Shown here piece by piece: positions 21,863 through 29,928 of a DNA stretch of 43,321 nt (the stretch's first letter is position 1; the number at the start of each line of letters is the position of its first letter). The stretch spans positions 1 through 43,321 of the forward strand of contig JBDGYE010000035.1 of assembly GCA_039584255.1 (NCBI GenBank). Reading direction: 5' to 3'. Source of the DNA: JBDGYE01 sp039584255. GTDB lineage: Bacteria > Gemmatimonadota > Gemmatimonadetes > Palauibacterales > Palauibacteraceae. The position numbers were made by a program, and so were the translations under genes. The notes below the pieces were generated by a model. The model did not search any database. It was given only the letters and a program-made list of their open reading frames with translations, and had not been told where the DNA came from.

Positions 21863-23572
21863 ATGCCTGAAGAGCGGACGCCCAAGGGCTCGAGCAAGGT
21901 GCATGTCAGCGAGGAGGAAGCCCGCAGAGTAGCGGAGGCCGCCCGCCAGAAGCGGTGGGAAGACGCCACCTTCGTCCGCGACATGTTTCTCGGAGACTTT
22001 CACCTCGCCCTGATTCATCCCTACCCCGACCCCGACCAGTTCATAAGCGACCGATGTCGCAGTTTTCTCGCCGAGCTTCGGGAGTTCCTGAAGAGCGTCG
22101 ACTCCGAGAGGATAGACCGCGAGCGCAAGATACCGGAGGACGTCCTGAACCGGTTGAGGGAGATGGGGGCTTTTGGCCTCAAGATCCCACAGGAGTACGG
22201 CGGTCTCGGATTCGGCCAGACGGAGTACAACCAGGTCATGGCTACGCTCGGCAGCGTCGACGGCAGTCTCGTGGCGCTCCTCTCCGCCCACCAGTCGATC
22301 GGCGTGCCGCAACCGTTGAAGCTGTTCGGGACCGAGGAGCAGAAGAGGAAGTACTTGCCCCGCCTGGCCGCAGGCGCCGTGTCGGCCTTCGCGCTCACCG
22401 AGATGGACGTAGGCTCCGACCCGGCGCGGCTGGCCACAACAGCCGTCCTCAACGATGACGGAAGCCACTACGTACTGAATGGCGAGAAACTGTGGACCAC
22501 GAACGGCTCGATCGCCGATCTGCTCGTGGTCATGGCCCGAGACCCCGAAACGAGGAAGATCTCCGCATTCATCGTCGAGACCGGCTGGGACGGGGTCGAG
22601 CTGGCCGAGCGCAACCACTTCATGGGGATCAACGGGATCGAGAACGCGAACTTCCGGTTCACCGACGTCAAGGTCCCGGCGGAGAACCTGCTGTGGAAGG
22701 AAGGCAAGGGTCTCAAGCTGGCCCTGATCACCCTCAACACGGGTAGGCTGTCGATCCCGGCGGTGGCCGTGGGTACGGGCAAGTGCGCCCTCCAGATCAC
22801 TCGCGAGTGGGGATCGGAGCGCGTCCAGTGGGGGCAGCCGGTCGGCAGACACGAGGCCGTGGCCCAGAAGATCTCCTATATCGCGGCTCAGACCTTCGCG
22901 ATGGAGGCCGTGGCCGAGCTGTCGGCGCTCATGGTGGACAAGGGAGGTTTCGACATCCGCCTGGAGGCGGCCCTCGCCAAGCTGTTCAACACGGAGCGCG
23001 GGTGGGTGGTGGTGGACGAGATGGTCCAGGCCCGGGGCGGCCGGGGGTACGAGCGCGCCGACTCGCTTCTGGCCCGAGGCGAGACCCCGGTGCCGGCCGA
23101 GCGTATGCTTCGCGACATGAGGATCAATCGAATCTTCGAGGGCTCCAGCGAGATCATGCGCCTGTTCATCGCTCGCGAGGCCGTCGACAAGCACCTCCAG
23201 GTGGCCGGACCGCTCGTGGAGGGGAAGCTCGGCCCCGGGCAGAAGCTGGCCTTGCTGCCGAAGGTTGTCGGTTTCTACGCGCTGTGGTACCCGAAGCAGT
23301 GGATACCGCGAATCAGCGGCTACGGTGGCTTTGGACGCCTCGGGGGTCATATCCGGTTCGTCGAGCGAAGCTCCCGGAAGCTGGCCCGCAGGCTGTTTCA
23401 CAAGATGCTCCGGCACGGAGCCGGGCTTGAGCGCAAGCAGATGCTGCTCTTCCGGGCCGTCGACATCGGGGCGGAGCTGTTCGCCAGACGCCGTGGAGAT
23501 GGCGGACCTGTTCTGCAGGCTCTCGCGGCGCCGGGTCGGCGAGCTCTTCCGCGGGATGCGCTCCAACGATGA
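21863..23572 (+). CDS. acyl-CoA dehydrogenase (VLCAD/ACAD9-like), frameshifted near the C-terminus
   Basis: An FAD-dependent acyl-CoA dehydrogenase for the first step of fatty-acid beta-oxidation. The N-terminal part has GAFGLKIPQEYGGLGFGQTEY, SAHQSIGVPQPLKLFGTEEQK, AFALTEMDVGSDPARLATTA and LNGEKLWTTNGSIADLLVV. The C-terminal catalytic part has RVQWGQPVGRHEAVAQKI, QARGGRGYERAD and RINRIFEGSSEIMRLFIAREA. A further 150 residues resemble the VLCAD-type C-terminal domain. From about position 23486 the frame goes wrong (RRRGDGGPVLQALAAPG), while the expected continuation lies one base over, so the last 28 residues of this frame are probably not native. The ATG at 21863 has GGAAGAAG upstream. It stands alone after a 130-base gap. 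Confidence 0.88.
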   Translation: MPEERTPKGSSKVHVSEEEARRVAEAARQKRWEDATFVRDMFLGDFHLALIHPYPDPDQFISDRCRSFLAELREFLKSVDSERIDRERKIPEDVLNRLREMGAFGLKIPQEYGGLGFGQTEYNQVMATLGSVDGSLVALLSAHQSIGVPQPLKLFGTEEQKRKYLPRLAAGAVSAFALTEMDVGSDPARLATTAVLNDDGSHYVLNGEKLWTTNGSIADLLVVMARDPETRKISAFIVETGWDGVELAERNHFMGINGIENANFRFTDVKVPAENLLWKEGKGLKLALITLNTGRLSIPAVAVGTGKCALQITREWGSERVQWGQPVGRHEAVAQKISYIAAQTFAMEAVAELSALMVDKGGFDIRLEAALAKLFNTERGWVVVDEMVQARGGRGYERADSLLARGETPVPAERMLRDMRINRIFEGSSEIMRLFIAREAVDKHLQVAGPLVEGKLGPGQKLALLPKVVGFYALWYPKQWIPRISGYGGFGRLGGHIRFVERSSRKLARRLFHKMLRHGAGLERKQMLLFRAVDIGAELFARRRGDGGPVLQALAAPGRRALPRDALQR

Positions 23573-23756
23573 CGTCCACATGTACCGGACCGCGCGGAAG
23601 GTGCTGGACGGGGGCCACGTGTGGCTCGAGGAGGGCGCCGTAGGCCTCCAGGAGCTGACCCTGGAGGGTTACTGGGAATCGCGGCAGGTCGAGGCGCCGC
23701 AGCCCGAGGCCGAGCCGGCTGGCGCGCCGGCAGGTGGCCCGGGAGAAGGCTTCTGA
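23487..23756 (+). pseudogene. out-of-frame C-terminal tail of the acyl-CoA dehydrogenase
   Basis: In the next frame, from GAC at 23487, the protein continues DAVEMADLFCRLSRRRVGEL, then a segment with MYRTARKVLDGGHVWLEEGAV, and ends in a Pro/Ala/Glu-rich tail at 23756. Joined to the upstream GAELFA, this gives GAELFADAVEMADLF, the expected helix of the C-terminal domain. Removing a single base at 23486 restores one frame of about 630 residues. It is either a sequencing or assembly error, or a genuine mutation that truncates the C-terminus. Confidence 0.75.
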
Positions 23757-23922
23757 CAGGGACAGATCGGACCGTCAAGAATCCAGGATCGGAAGAGATT
23801 CGGCTGGCATTGCGGGGTGCCGGATGCGAGACTGTTCGTGCGACCTGTGGCGCACTCCCGCGCCCGTTCGGGGGCGCCGCACCGGCCGGCGAGCACTAGA
23901 TCGATGGCGAAAGGAGACCTTG

Positions 23923-24351
23923 ATGAGAAGACGACTATCCGCGCTGCTATTGCCCCTAGGCGCTGTCGCGCTGGTCGGCTTCACGACAGCGTGCGGAGAC
24001 GACGGCAACGGCAACGGGACCAACCCACCGCCCGAGACCGACCTGTCGGGGACCTACCAGCTCGTCTCGATCACGCAGAGCGGTCTGACTCTGAGTCCGC
24101 CTTTGGCCACCGGATCGATGACCCTGAGCCAGACCTCGTACGAGGTGGACCTGATAGTGGCGAATCAGTCGGGCGGCCAGGACATGATTCACGACGAGGG
24201 GACCTACAGCACCAGCGGCAACAGCTGGACCCAGGAATCGACCATTCTCCCGGTGCAGTCGGTAGGCACGTTCTCGTTGCAGGGGAGCACTCTGACCGTG
24301 GACGTTACATCGCCGGAGCCGGTCACCACCGTATGGAACAAGACGCTCTGA
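23923..24351 (+). CDS. putative lipoprotein with lipocalin-like fold
   Basis: A 142-residue exported protein. The N-terminus MRRRLSALLLPLGAVALVGF ends at TTAC-GDDGNGNG, a probable lipoprotein signal with Cys24 as the lipid anchor and a Gly/Asn linker. The rest reads as short beta strands (DLSGTYQLVSITQS, TGSMTLSQTSYEVDLIV, DEGTYSTSGNSWTQES, GTFSLQGSTLTVDVT), like small lipocalin-like lipoproteins. There is no known function. The ATG at 23923 has an AAGGAG ribosome site. It lies only six bases before the TonB-dependent receptor gene, so the two are likely cotranscribed and the lipoprotein may assist the receptor. Confidence 0.8.
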   Translation: MRRRLSALLLPLGAVALVGFTTACGDDGNGNGTNPPPETDLSGTYQLVSITQSGLTLSPPLATGSMTLSQTSYEVDLIVANQSGGQDMIHDEGTYSTSGNSWTQESTILPVQSVGTFSLQGSTLTVDVTSPEPVTTVWNKTL

Positions 24352-24357
24352 CGCGAC

Positions 24358-26544
24358 ATGATACGGCGGTCTGAGCCTCTCGCGGGGCGGCGCCCCCGAT
24401 GGCTTCCGATAGCCGTTCTGCTCGGAGGTTGGATCGCGGGCGTTCCCGGAGCGCGAGCGCAGGCGCCGCCGGGCGCCATCGAGGGCACTGTCATCTCCCT
24501 TCCGGAGGGCGTGCCGGTACCGCAGGCGGCGGTGCTCCTCGCCGGCACTCCTCTCAGGGCGCTCACCGACGATGCGGGGACCTTCCGGCTGACGCAGATC
24601 GAGCCCGGCGCTTATACGGTCCGGGTCGTCGCCTTCGGACACGCGGAGTCGCAGCTGGCCGATGTCAGGGTCACGCCAGGTGAGGTGAATCACCTCACGA
24701 TCGAGCTGACGCAGACGGCGGTGGAGGTGCCCGGAATCGTGGTCACGGCCAGCCGCAGTGGCGCTCGCATCGGCGAATCCCCGGCCAGCGTCGCGGTCCT
24801 GGGGAGCGATGAGATCCTGCGCCGCAACGTGAGCACGCTGGACGAGGCGCTGCCGTTCGCCCAAGGCGTGATCACGAACGCGGGACAGCTGGACATCAGG
24901 GGAGCCTCGGGCCTGTCGCGAGGGGTCGGGAGCCGCGTCCTGGTCCTGCTCGACGGCCACCGCCTGATGAAGGGGGTCGGCTCCGAGGCCGACCTCGAGA
25001 TCTTCCCGCTCCTGGACGTGGACAGGGTCGAGGTGCTGAAGGGGCCGAACTCCTCGCTGTGGGGCACGAGCGCCGTCGGCGGGGTCGTGAACGTACTCAC
25101 ATCGCGCCCTCCGGAGCGTCCCGAGACCCTGTTCAGGGCCTATTACGGCGCCTGGGACACTCCTTCCCAGTTTCGCTTCACCGACGAAGCCCTCAGCTCT
25201 CAGGGTCTTGGATTCCAGCACTCCCGACGCATCGGCCGAGTCGGCGGGACGCTTTATCTAGGCGCCGAGGGGTCCGATGGCTTCCACCAGAACGGAGGCC
25301 ACTCGCGTTGGCAGGCTCGGCTGAAGACTGTCTTCCCGGGCGACTCCGACCGCCCCACAGAGGCGTTCGTGAACTTCACCCGCCGCGACAAGGACGAGTT
25401 CTTCACCTGGCTGTCGGAGGAGCGTCCTTTGGAGGTAGACTCGGCATCGGTCGGCGATTGGCTGCGGGAAGATGACGTCGTGATCGGAGTTACGGCGCGG
25501 CCCGTGAACAACCAGTCGATGTTGCTCCAGGTCCGACCCCAGTTTGCATACAACAAGGTCCAGAATCACTTCCATGACAACCAGGACTTCCATCGCTCCT
25601 CCCGGCTGGCCGCGGACGTCCAGCTCTCCATGAACCCTTCCCGTCGGCAAGCGATCAGCACGGGGGTCGAGGCATCGGGAACCGAGGTGCGGTCCAACTT
25701 TCTGGGGGAACCGTGGATCGTGGACCTGGCGGCGTACGCTCAGGACGAGATCGAGATCTCCAGCCGCTGGCACGGCACTGTGGGACTTCGGCTGGATTAC
25801 CACCACGCCCGGTCCGGCGAACCGGAACTCTCGCCGAACCCGAAGATCGGGCTGGTCTACCGGCCATCAGCCGGCGTGGGCCTGCGTACGTCCGTGAGCC
25901 GCGGCTACAGGGCGCCCAGCGCGTCGGAGCAATACACCTCCACCACGCAGTTCGGATTCAGGGTGATCCCGAACCTGGAGCTGATGGGAGAGCACGCCTG
26001 GGCGGCCGAAGTGGGTGGAACGGCGGAGATCGGAGGTTGGCTCCTGCTGGACGCCGCCCTCTTCCATAGCGACTACACGGACCTCATCGAGCCGGCGCCC
26101 GTGCCGGGGGAGTTCTTCACTTTCCAGTTCCGGAATGTCGCCGATGCGAGGGTGAGCGGACTCGACGCGGGAGCGCAGGTAGGGCTGTTCGACAATATGC
26201 TGGCTCTGAAGGCCAACTACGTCTTCCTGGACACCGAGGACAAGCGGACGGGCAGCACTCTTCAGTACAGGTCGAGGCACAACGTCACGGCAACCCTGGA
26301 GGTGCTCAGGCAGTTACTGGCTGTGGACGTTCGGTATCGCAGCACGGTCGAAGAGGTTCTCGCCTTTCCCCTCGATCCGCGTGAGCCGATAACCGTCGTG
26401 GACCTGCGGGCGGCTTATCGCATCCAAAGCTGGATCATCATGGCGAAGGTCGGAAACCTCTTCCAGAACACCTACGTCGACGTTCAGGAGCGGCGGCCTG
26501 GACCCACTCGTCACTTCCGGCTCACCATCATACCACGGTTCTGA
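24358..26544 (+). CDS. TonB-dependent receptor with carboxypeptidase-regulatory-like domain
   Basis: A 728-residue outer-membrane receptor. The signal peptide ends near residue 34 (GARAQAPP). A carboxypeptidase-regulatory-like beta-sandwich follows (GAIEGTVISLPEGVPVPQAAV to about residue 115). Next is the plug domain: PGIVVTASRSGARIGESPAS, LDIRGASGLSRGVGSRVLVLLDGHRLM, then VDRVEVLKGPNSSLWGTSAVGGVVNVL. The 22-strand barrel fills the rest and ends in RHFRLTIIPRF, with the C-terminal Phe typical of outer-membrane proteins. The plug is of the BtuB/FepA general type. The ligand (cobalamin, siderophore or other) cannot be read from sequence. No TonB-ExbBD or inner-membrane importer is adjacent except the betaine-type system upstream, which is not normally partnered with such receptors. 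Confidence 0.92.
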   Translation: MIRRSEPLAGRRPRWLPIAVLLGGWIAGVPGARAQAPPGAIEGTVISLPEGVPVPQAAVLLAGTPLRALTDDAGTFRLTQIEPGAYTVRVVAFGHAESQLADVRVTPGEVNHLTIELTQTAVEVPGIVVTASRSGARIGESPASVAVLGSDEILRRNVSTLDEALPFAQGVITNAGQLDIRGASGLSRGVGSRVLVLLDGHRLMKGVGSEADLEIFPLLDVDRVEVLKGPNSSLWGTSAVGGVVNVLTSRPPERPETLFRAYYGAWDTPSQFRFTDEALSSQGLGFQHSRRIGRVGGTLYLGAEGSDGFHQNGGHSRWQARLKTVFPGDSDRPTEAFVNFTRRDKDEFFTWLSEERPLEVDSASVGDWLREDDVVIGVTARPVNNQSMLLQVRPQFAYNKVQNHFHDNQDFHRSSRLAADVQLSMNPSRRQAISTGVEASGTEVRSNFLGEPWIVDLAAYAQDEIEISSRWHGTVGLRLDYHHARSGEPELSPNPKIGLVYRPSAGVGLRTSVSRGYRAPSASEQYTSTTQFGFRVIPNLELMGEHAWAAEVGGTAEIGGWLLLDAALFHSDYTDLIEPAPVPGEFFTFQFRNVADARVSGLDAGAQVGLFDNMLALKANYVFLDTEDKRTGSTLQYRSRHNVTATLEVLRQLLAVDVRYRSTVEEVLAFPLDPREPITVVDLRAAYRIQSWIIMAKVGNLFQNTYVDVQERRPGPTRHFRLTIIPRF

Positions 26545-26579
26545 GGACCTTCTCACGGGCGGACGGGCCTGCCGGAACC

Positions 26580-27572
26580 TCAGTCCCGTACCCGCAGAAC
26601 GACCTTCCCGGCATTGCGGTTCTCTTCCATGTAGACATGAGCGTCAGCGGCCTCGCGGAGAGGGAAGACCCTGTCGACCACGGGCTCCAGTTCGCCGGAC
26701 TCGAACAGCGGTACCAGCTCCGTCCGGACCTTCTCGGTTAGGGCGAGCTTCTCTTCCCTGTCGCGTGAGCGGAGAACAGTCCCGATCACATGCAGGCGCC
26801 GCCGCAGGAGCACGCCGAGGTTTAGCTGCGCGATGCTGCCGCCCACTAATCCCACGAGGATGATACGGCCTCGGAGTCTGAGGCTGGCGATGTTGTCGGT
26901 CCAGTAGGTCGCCCCCACGAGGTCCAGGATCAGGTCGACACCTTTACCCCCAGTCTCCCGGCGAATGACGTCTCGGAACGAGCTCCGTCTGTAGTCGATG
27001 GGTACGTCGAGAGGAAGTCCCCGCTCCGCAATCGCCTTCAGCTTGGCCTCCGACGCGGTGCCGAACACACGCGCCGCCCCGAACGTCCGAGCAATCTGTA
27101 TCGCGGCCGTACCAACGCCGCTGCCCGCCGCGTGTACGAGGACGCTCGCTCCGGGCCTCAGCCCTCCCTGGAGGACGAGCGCGTCGTAGGCCGTGCAGAA
27201 AGCCTCGGGAACAGCGGCGCTCTCAAGAAACTGAAGTCCTTCGGGAATGGGCGCAGCGAGCAGCGCCTCGGTGACGATCTTCTCCGCGTATGCGCCGCCG
27301 GCCAGCAGGCCCATGACCCACGAGCCCACCGCTGACTCGTCGACCCCCTCGCCCACCGCATCGACGACGCCCGCGTATTCCAGGCCGGGAATGTCGGGAG
27401 GGGCGTCCGGCGGAGCCGGGTAGGCTCCCCGCCGTTGCAGCAGATCGGCCCGATTCAGCGCCGTGCCGTGCACCTCGACCCGCACCTGACCCGGACCGGG
27501 CGACGGCTCCTCCACCTCGGTCAGCTGGAGCACATCGGGCTCGCCCGGCCGGATGATGCGAATCGCTTTCAT
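26580..27572 (-). CDS. NAD(P)H:quinone oxidoreductase, zinc-free MDR family (PIG3-like)
   Basis: A 330-residue zinc-independent member of the medium-chain dehydrogenase superfamily. Landmarks are LNRADLLQRRGAYPAPPDAP, IPGLEYAGVVDAVGEGV, AVPEAFCTAYDALVLQGGL, the NADPH-binding VLVHAAGSGVGTAAIQIARTFGAARVFGTA and VDLILDLVGATYWTDNIASL. The AXXGXXG-type loop and the TIGR02824/PIG3-like N-terminus suggest NADPH-dependent quinone or enone reduction. The ATG at 27572 follows a GGAGG site by 9 bases; a longer N-terminus has no recognisable homology. It converges on the receptor gene. Confidence 0.9.
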   Translation of the reverse strand: MKAIRIIRPGEPDVLQLTEVEEPSPGPGQVRVEVHGTALNRADLLQRRGAYPAPPDAPPDIPGLEYAGVVDAVGEGVDESAVGSWVMGLLAGGAYAEKIVTEALLAAPIPEGLQFLESAAVPEAFCTAYDALVLQGGLRPGASVLVHAAGSGVGTAAIQIARTFGAARVFGTASEAKLKAIAERGLPLDVPIDYRRSSFRDVIRRETGGKGVDLILDLVGATYWTDNIASLRLRGRIILVGLVGGSIAQLNLGVLLRRRLHVIGTVLRSRDREEKLALTEKVRTELVPLFESGELEPVVDRVFPLREAADAHVYMEENRNAGKVVLRVRD

Positions 27573-27834
27573 TCGTGTGATCCTCCCACGACCTGCGCTA
27601 GCAGCCAGCCAAAGGTACCGGCCGGGGCACGATTGGATCCACCTGCCGAGCGTCGGTCTCTCCGCAGGCCGCGTACGGCACTTGGAGGCGGAGTGTTTCC
27701 AGCGGCGCTCGGCGGCGGTGATTCCGTTCAAGCAGCGCCGTAGATTCCCCGTGTCGGAGAGACGGCTCGTGCAGCGGCGGGTACGCCGTGTGGCTGGCGC
27801 CGGCAGGAGAGGCGGTACTGTCCGGAGAGGGACC

Positions 27835-28197
27835 TTGCTGTATCAGATCGTTGCTGACCTCGTCATGCTCGCCCACTTCGGGTTCACAGCTTTTGTCACG
27901 GTGGGGGCTCTCCTGCTGTTGTGGAGACCATGGATCGCGTGGATTCACCTTCCGGCGATGCTGTACGGCGCGACCATCGAGTTCGTGGGTTGGACCTGCC
28001 CTCTAACTCCGCTCGAACAGCAACTGCGGCGCCTGGGTGGCGAAGCGGGGTACTCGGGCGGCTTTCTGGACCACTACCTGGAGCCGATCCTCTATCCCCC
28101 GGGCTGGGAATCCGTCCATACGTGGCTCGGCGTCGGCGTGCTGGTCCTGAACGTGCTCCTGTACGGCCTGGTCGTGGCCCGCCTTCGGAGAAAGTGA
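27835..28197 (+). CDS. DUF2784 small membrane protein
   Basis: A 120-residue protein of the DUF2784 family. It has three or four hydrophobic helices, including ADLVMLAHFGFTAFVTVGALLLL and VHTWLGVGVLVLNVLLYGLVV. The conserved WRPWIAWIHLPAMLYGATIEFVGWTCPLTPLEQQLR and YSGGFLDHYLEPILYPPGW are visible. Function is unknown. The TTG at 27835, with GGAGAGGG just upstream, starts exactly where the family does. The open frame extends to 27553 but the extra N-terminal part is basic and unlike protein. It is followed by the VOC gene after 129 bases. Confidence 0.85.
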   Translation: MLYQIVADLVMLAHFGFTAFVTVGALLLLWRPWIAWIHLPAMLYGATIEFVGWTCPLTPLEQQLRRLGGEAGYSGGFLDHYLEPILYPPGWESVHTWLGVGVLVLNVLLYGLVVARLRRK

Positions 28198-28326
28198 GAG
28201 GCCTTCCTGACTGGAACTCGAGCCGGGCCAGGTGGGTTTGCAGATGGGGCTGCCGGGGTCCGGGCCGAGCCTTCTTCGATTCCGAATCTGACGCGTGTCC
28301 CGACACACTCTCGATATGGAGGATTC

Positions 28327-29103
28327 ATGACGCACGGACGCTTCTGCTGGTACGAACTCCTGACTACCGACCCGGACTCCGCCATGCCGTTCTACGAAGG
28401 CGTCGTCGGCTGGGGGACCAGTCCGTGGGAGGGCGGCGAGCTGCCCTACACCATGTGGACCAGGGGCGAGACGCCGATCGGCGGCGTGATGCAGCTTCCG
28501 GAGGAGGCTGCCGCCGCCGGCGCTCCCTCTCACTGGCTGGCCTACATCCTGACCGCCGACGTCGACGCGACGGTCGACAAAGCCTTGGATCTGGGAGGAT
28601 GTGTTCTCAAGGAGGCGACCAAGGTCCCCGGGGAGGGAACGTTCGCCGTGCTGGCGGACCCCCAGGGGGCCGCATTCGCGGTCTTGAGCCCGACCGGGGA
28701 GATGCCGGCTCCGGAAGGTGGCTCGCAGGTCGGTGCGTTCTCGTGGCACGAGCTGGCCACGACCGACTACGAGGCGGCGTTCGAATTCTACTCCGCCCTG
28801 TTCGGGTGGGAGAAGACAGACGCCATGGACATGGGCGAGATGGGCATCTACCAGATGTACGGCCAGGCGGGGAATACATATGGAGGGATGTACAACAAGC
28901 CGGCCGAGATGCCGGGGCCGCCGGCGTGGCTCTGCTATGCCACGGTCGACGACGTGAACGAGGCGGTCGGACGCGTCGCCGACGGCGGCGGGCGGGTGGT
29001 CAACGGTCCGATGACGGTACCGGGCGGCGATCTGATCGCCCAGTGCCTCGACCCGCAGGGAGCGATGTTCGCCATTCATTCCGCGGGCAACGGGGAGAGC
29101 TGA
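28327..29103 (+). CDS. VOC (glyoxalase/dioxygenase-fold) protein with two domains
   Basis: A 258-residue protein with two tandem vicinal-oxygen-chelate domains: residues 1-125 (FCWYELLTTDPDSAMPFYEGVVGW ... LADPQGAAFAVLSP) and 135-258 (FSWHELATTDYEAAFEFYSALFGW ... LDPQGAMFAIHSA). This two-repeat type resembles actinobacterial CFP30B-like and hydroxylase-annotated proteins of unknown role. The usual metal-site His/Glu pattern is only partly present, so a metal enzyme cannot be assumed. A TGGAGG ribosome site precedes the ATG. A GC-rich hairpin follows the stop. Confidence 0.88.
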   Translation: MTHGRFCWYELLTTDPDSAMPFYEGVVGWGTSPWEGGELPYTMWTRGETPIGGVMQLPEEAAAAGAPSHWLAYILTADVDATVDKALDLGGCVLKEATKVPGEGTFAVLADPQGAAFAVLSPTGEMPAPEGGSQVGAFSWHELATTDYEAAFEFYSALFGWEKTDAMDMGEMGIYQMYGQAGNTYGGMYNKPAEMPGPPAWLCYATVDDVNEAVGRVADGGGRVVNGPMTVPGGDLIAQCLDPQGAMFAIHSAGNGES

Positions 29104-29122
29104 CGTTTCCATCAAGTGACCG

Positions 29123-29160
29123 GGCCCGCCGATCGGCCGGCGGGCCGGGTCGCATTCTTT
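29123..29160 (+). terminator. GC-rich hairpin after the VOC gene
   Basis: GGCCCGCCG (29123-29131) pairs perfectly with CGGCGGGCC (29138-29146) around a 6-base loop, 20 bases after the stop. Only a short T-containing tail (cattcttt) follows, so termination strength is uncertain. Confidence 0.5.
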
Positions 29161-29277
29161 GCACCGGTCCGGAGGCGTATGCCTCAGGCACCCCACCTCG
29201 GTTGACTCCGTGGTGGCTGTTCCCATCGTTGGAGCCGTCACAGCCGAGCTTCACCGCGCTGACTCCCCTCCGTCTCG

Positions 29278-29613
29278 TCACACGACCTTGCCGACCATCC
29301 AGTTGAACACGCTCAGCAGCAGTGCGCCGAGAAAGGCTGGCCCGAAACCCTTGATTCTGAGGCCCGGGACTATGGCGGCGGTGAACCAAAACATGAGCGC
29401 GTTGATCACCAGGACGAAGAGCCCAAACGTGATGATGGTCAGCGGAAGGGAAATGAAGACGGCTAGCGGCTTCAAAAAAGCGTTCACCAGCCCGAGGACC
29501 AACGCCGCGAAGACGGCCGATCCGAAGCCCTCCATCTCTATTCCGTTCACTATCTTGGCCACCACGAGCAGCAGGACGGCGGTGACGAGGATGTGCAGAA
29601 TGAATCCCAGCAT
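29278..29613 (-). CDS. phage holin family (Phage_holin_4_2 / YvlD-like) membrane protein
   Basis: A 111-residue four-helix inner-membrane protein: FILHILVTAVLLLVVAKIV, AVFAALVLGLVNAFLKPLAV, LPLTIITFGLFVLVINALMFW and AFLGALLLSVFNWMV. The loop VNAFLKPL and the GIEMEGFGSA motif are the family signature. Despite the name, chromosomal members are not part of a phage, and the function is unknown. No phage gene lies nearby. AAAGGAGG precedes the ATG. Its gene is transcribed away from the Kdo8N block. Confidence 0.9.
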   Translation of the reverse strand: MLGFILHILVTAVLLLVVAKIVNGIEMEGFGSAVFAALVLGLVNAFLKPLAVFISLPLTIITFGLFVLVINALMFWFTAAIVPGLRIKGFGPAFLGALLLSVFNWMVGKVV

Positions 29614-29928
29614 CGCTCAGCCTCCTTTGGAGCGACAGTTACATTTTACTTCCGGGGCAACCGCCTCTGCGGCGGATACCGACCGGGGTAACGGCAAACC
29701 GTTTCTCTATCTCTGACGAGACTCGCGGCGCGTCGGTTTCAGTGGGGGGGGCGATCCCGGATTGCGGTTGAAAGGCCGGGATGCGGCTCGTCCAGGGGCC
29801 GGCGGCCGCCGATTCTCATACCTTATCGAGCAGTCGGTCGACACTCGGAGCAGAGGTAGCCTCACCGCTGCAGCTCTAGGGAACGTCCAGAGCTAGGAAG
29901 CGGGGCAACAACTTCGGGGAAGACAGAA
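29614..29928. other. 315-base divergent intergenic region before the Kdo8N block
   Basis: No gene is seen. The region lies between divergent genes and should hold promoters for both. I see no convincing -35/-10 pair, only a small hairpin (CCGCC/GGCGG near 29671) and a G-run (GGGGGGGG near 29742). Confidence 0.45.

Noticed and set aside
21737..23581. 614-codon minus-strand frame opposite the acyl-CoA dehydrogenase
   Set aside because: Composition of a GC-rich shadow frame with no motif; the plus strand is clearly coding.
28003..29241. 412-codon minus-strand frame across the VOC gene
   Set aside because: Shadow frame without motifs, antisense to a clear two-domain VOC protein.
29278..29613. 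Prophage remnant suggested by the holin-family name
   Set aside because: No other phage gene or attachment site nearby; this family is common on chromosomes.
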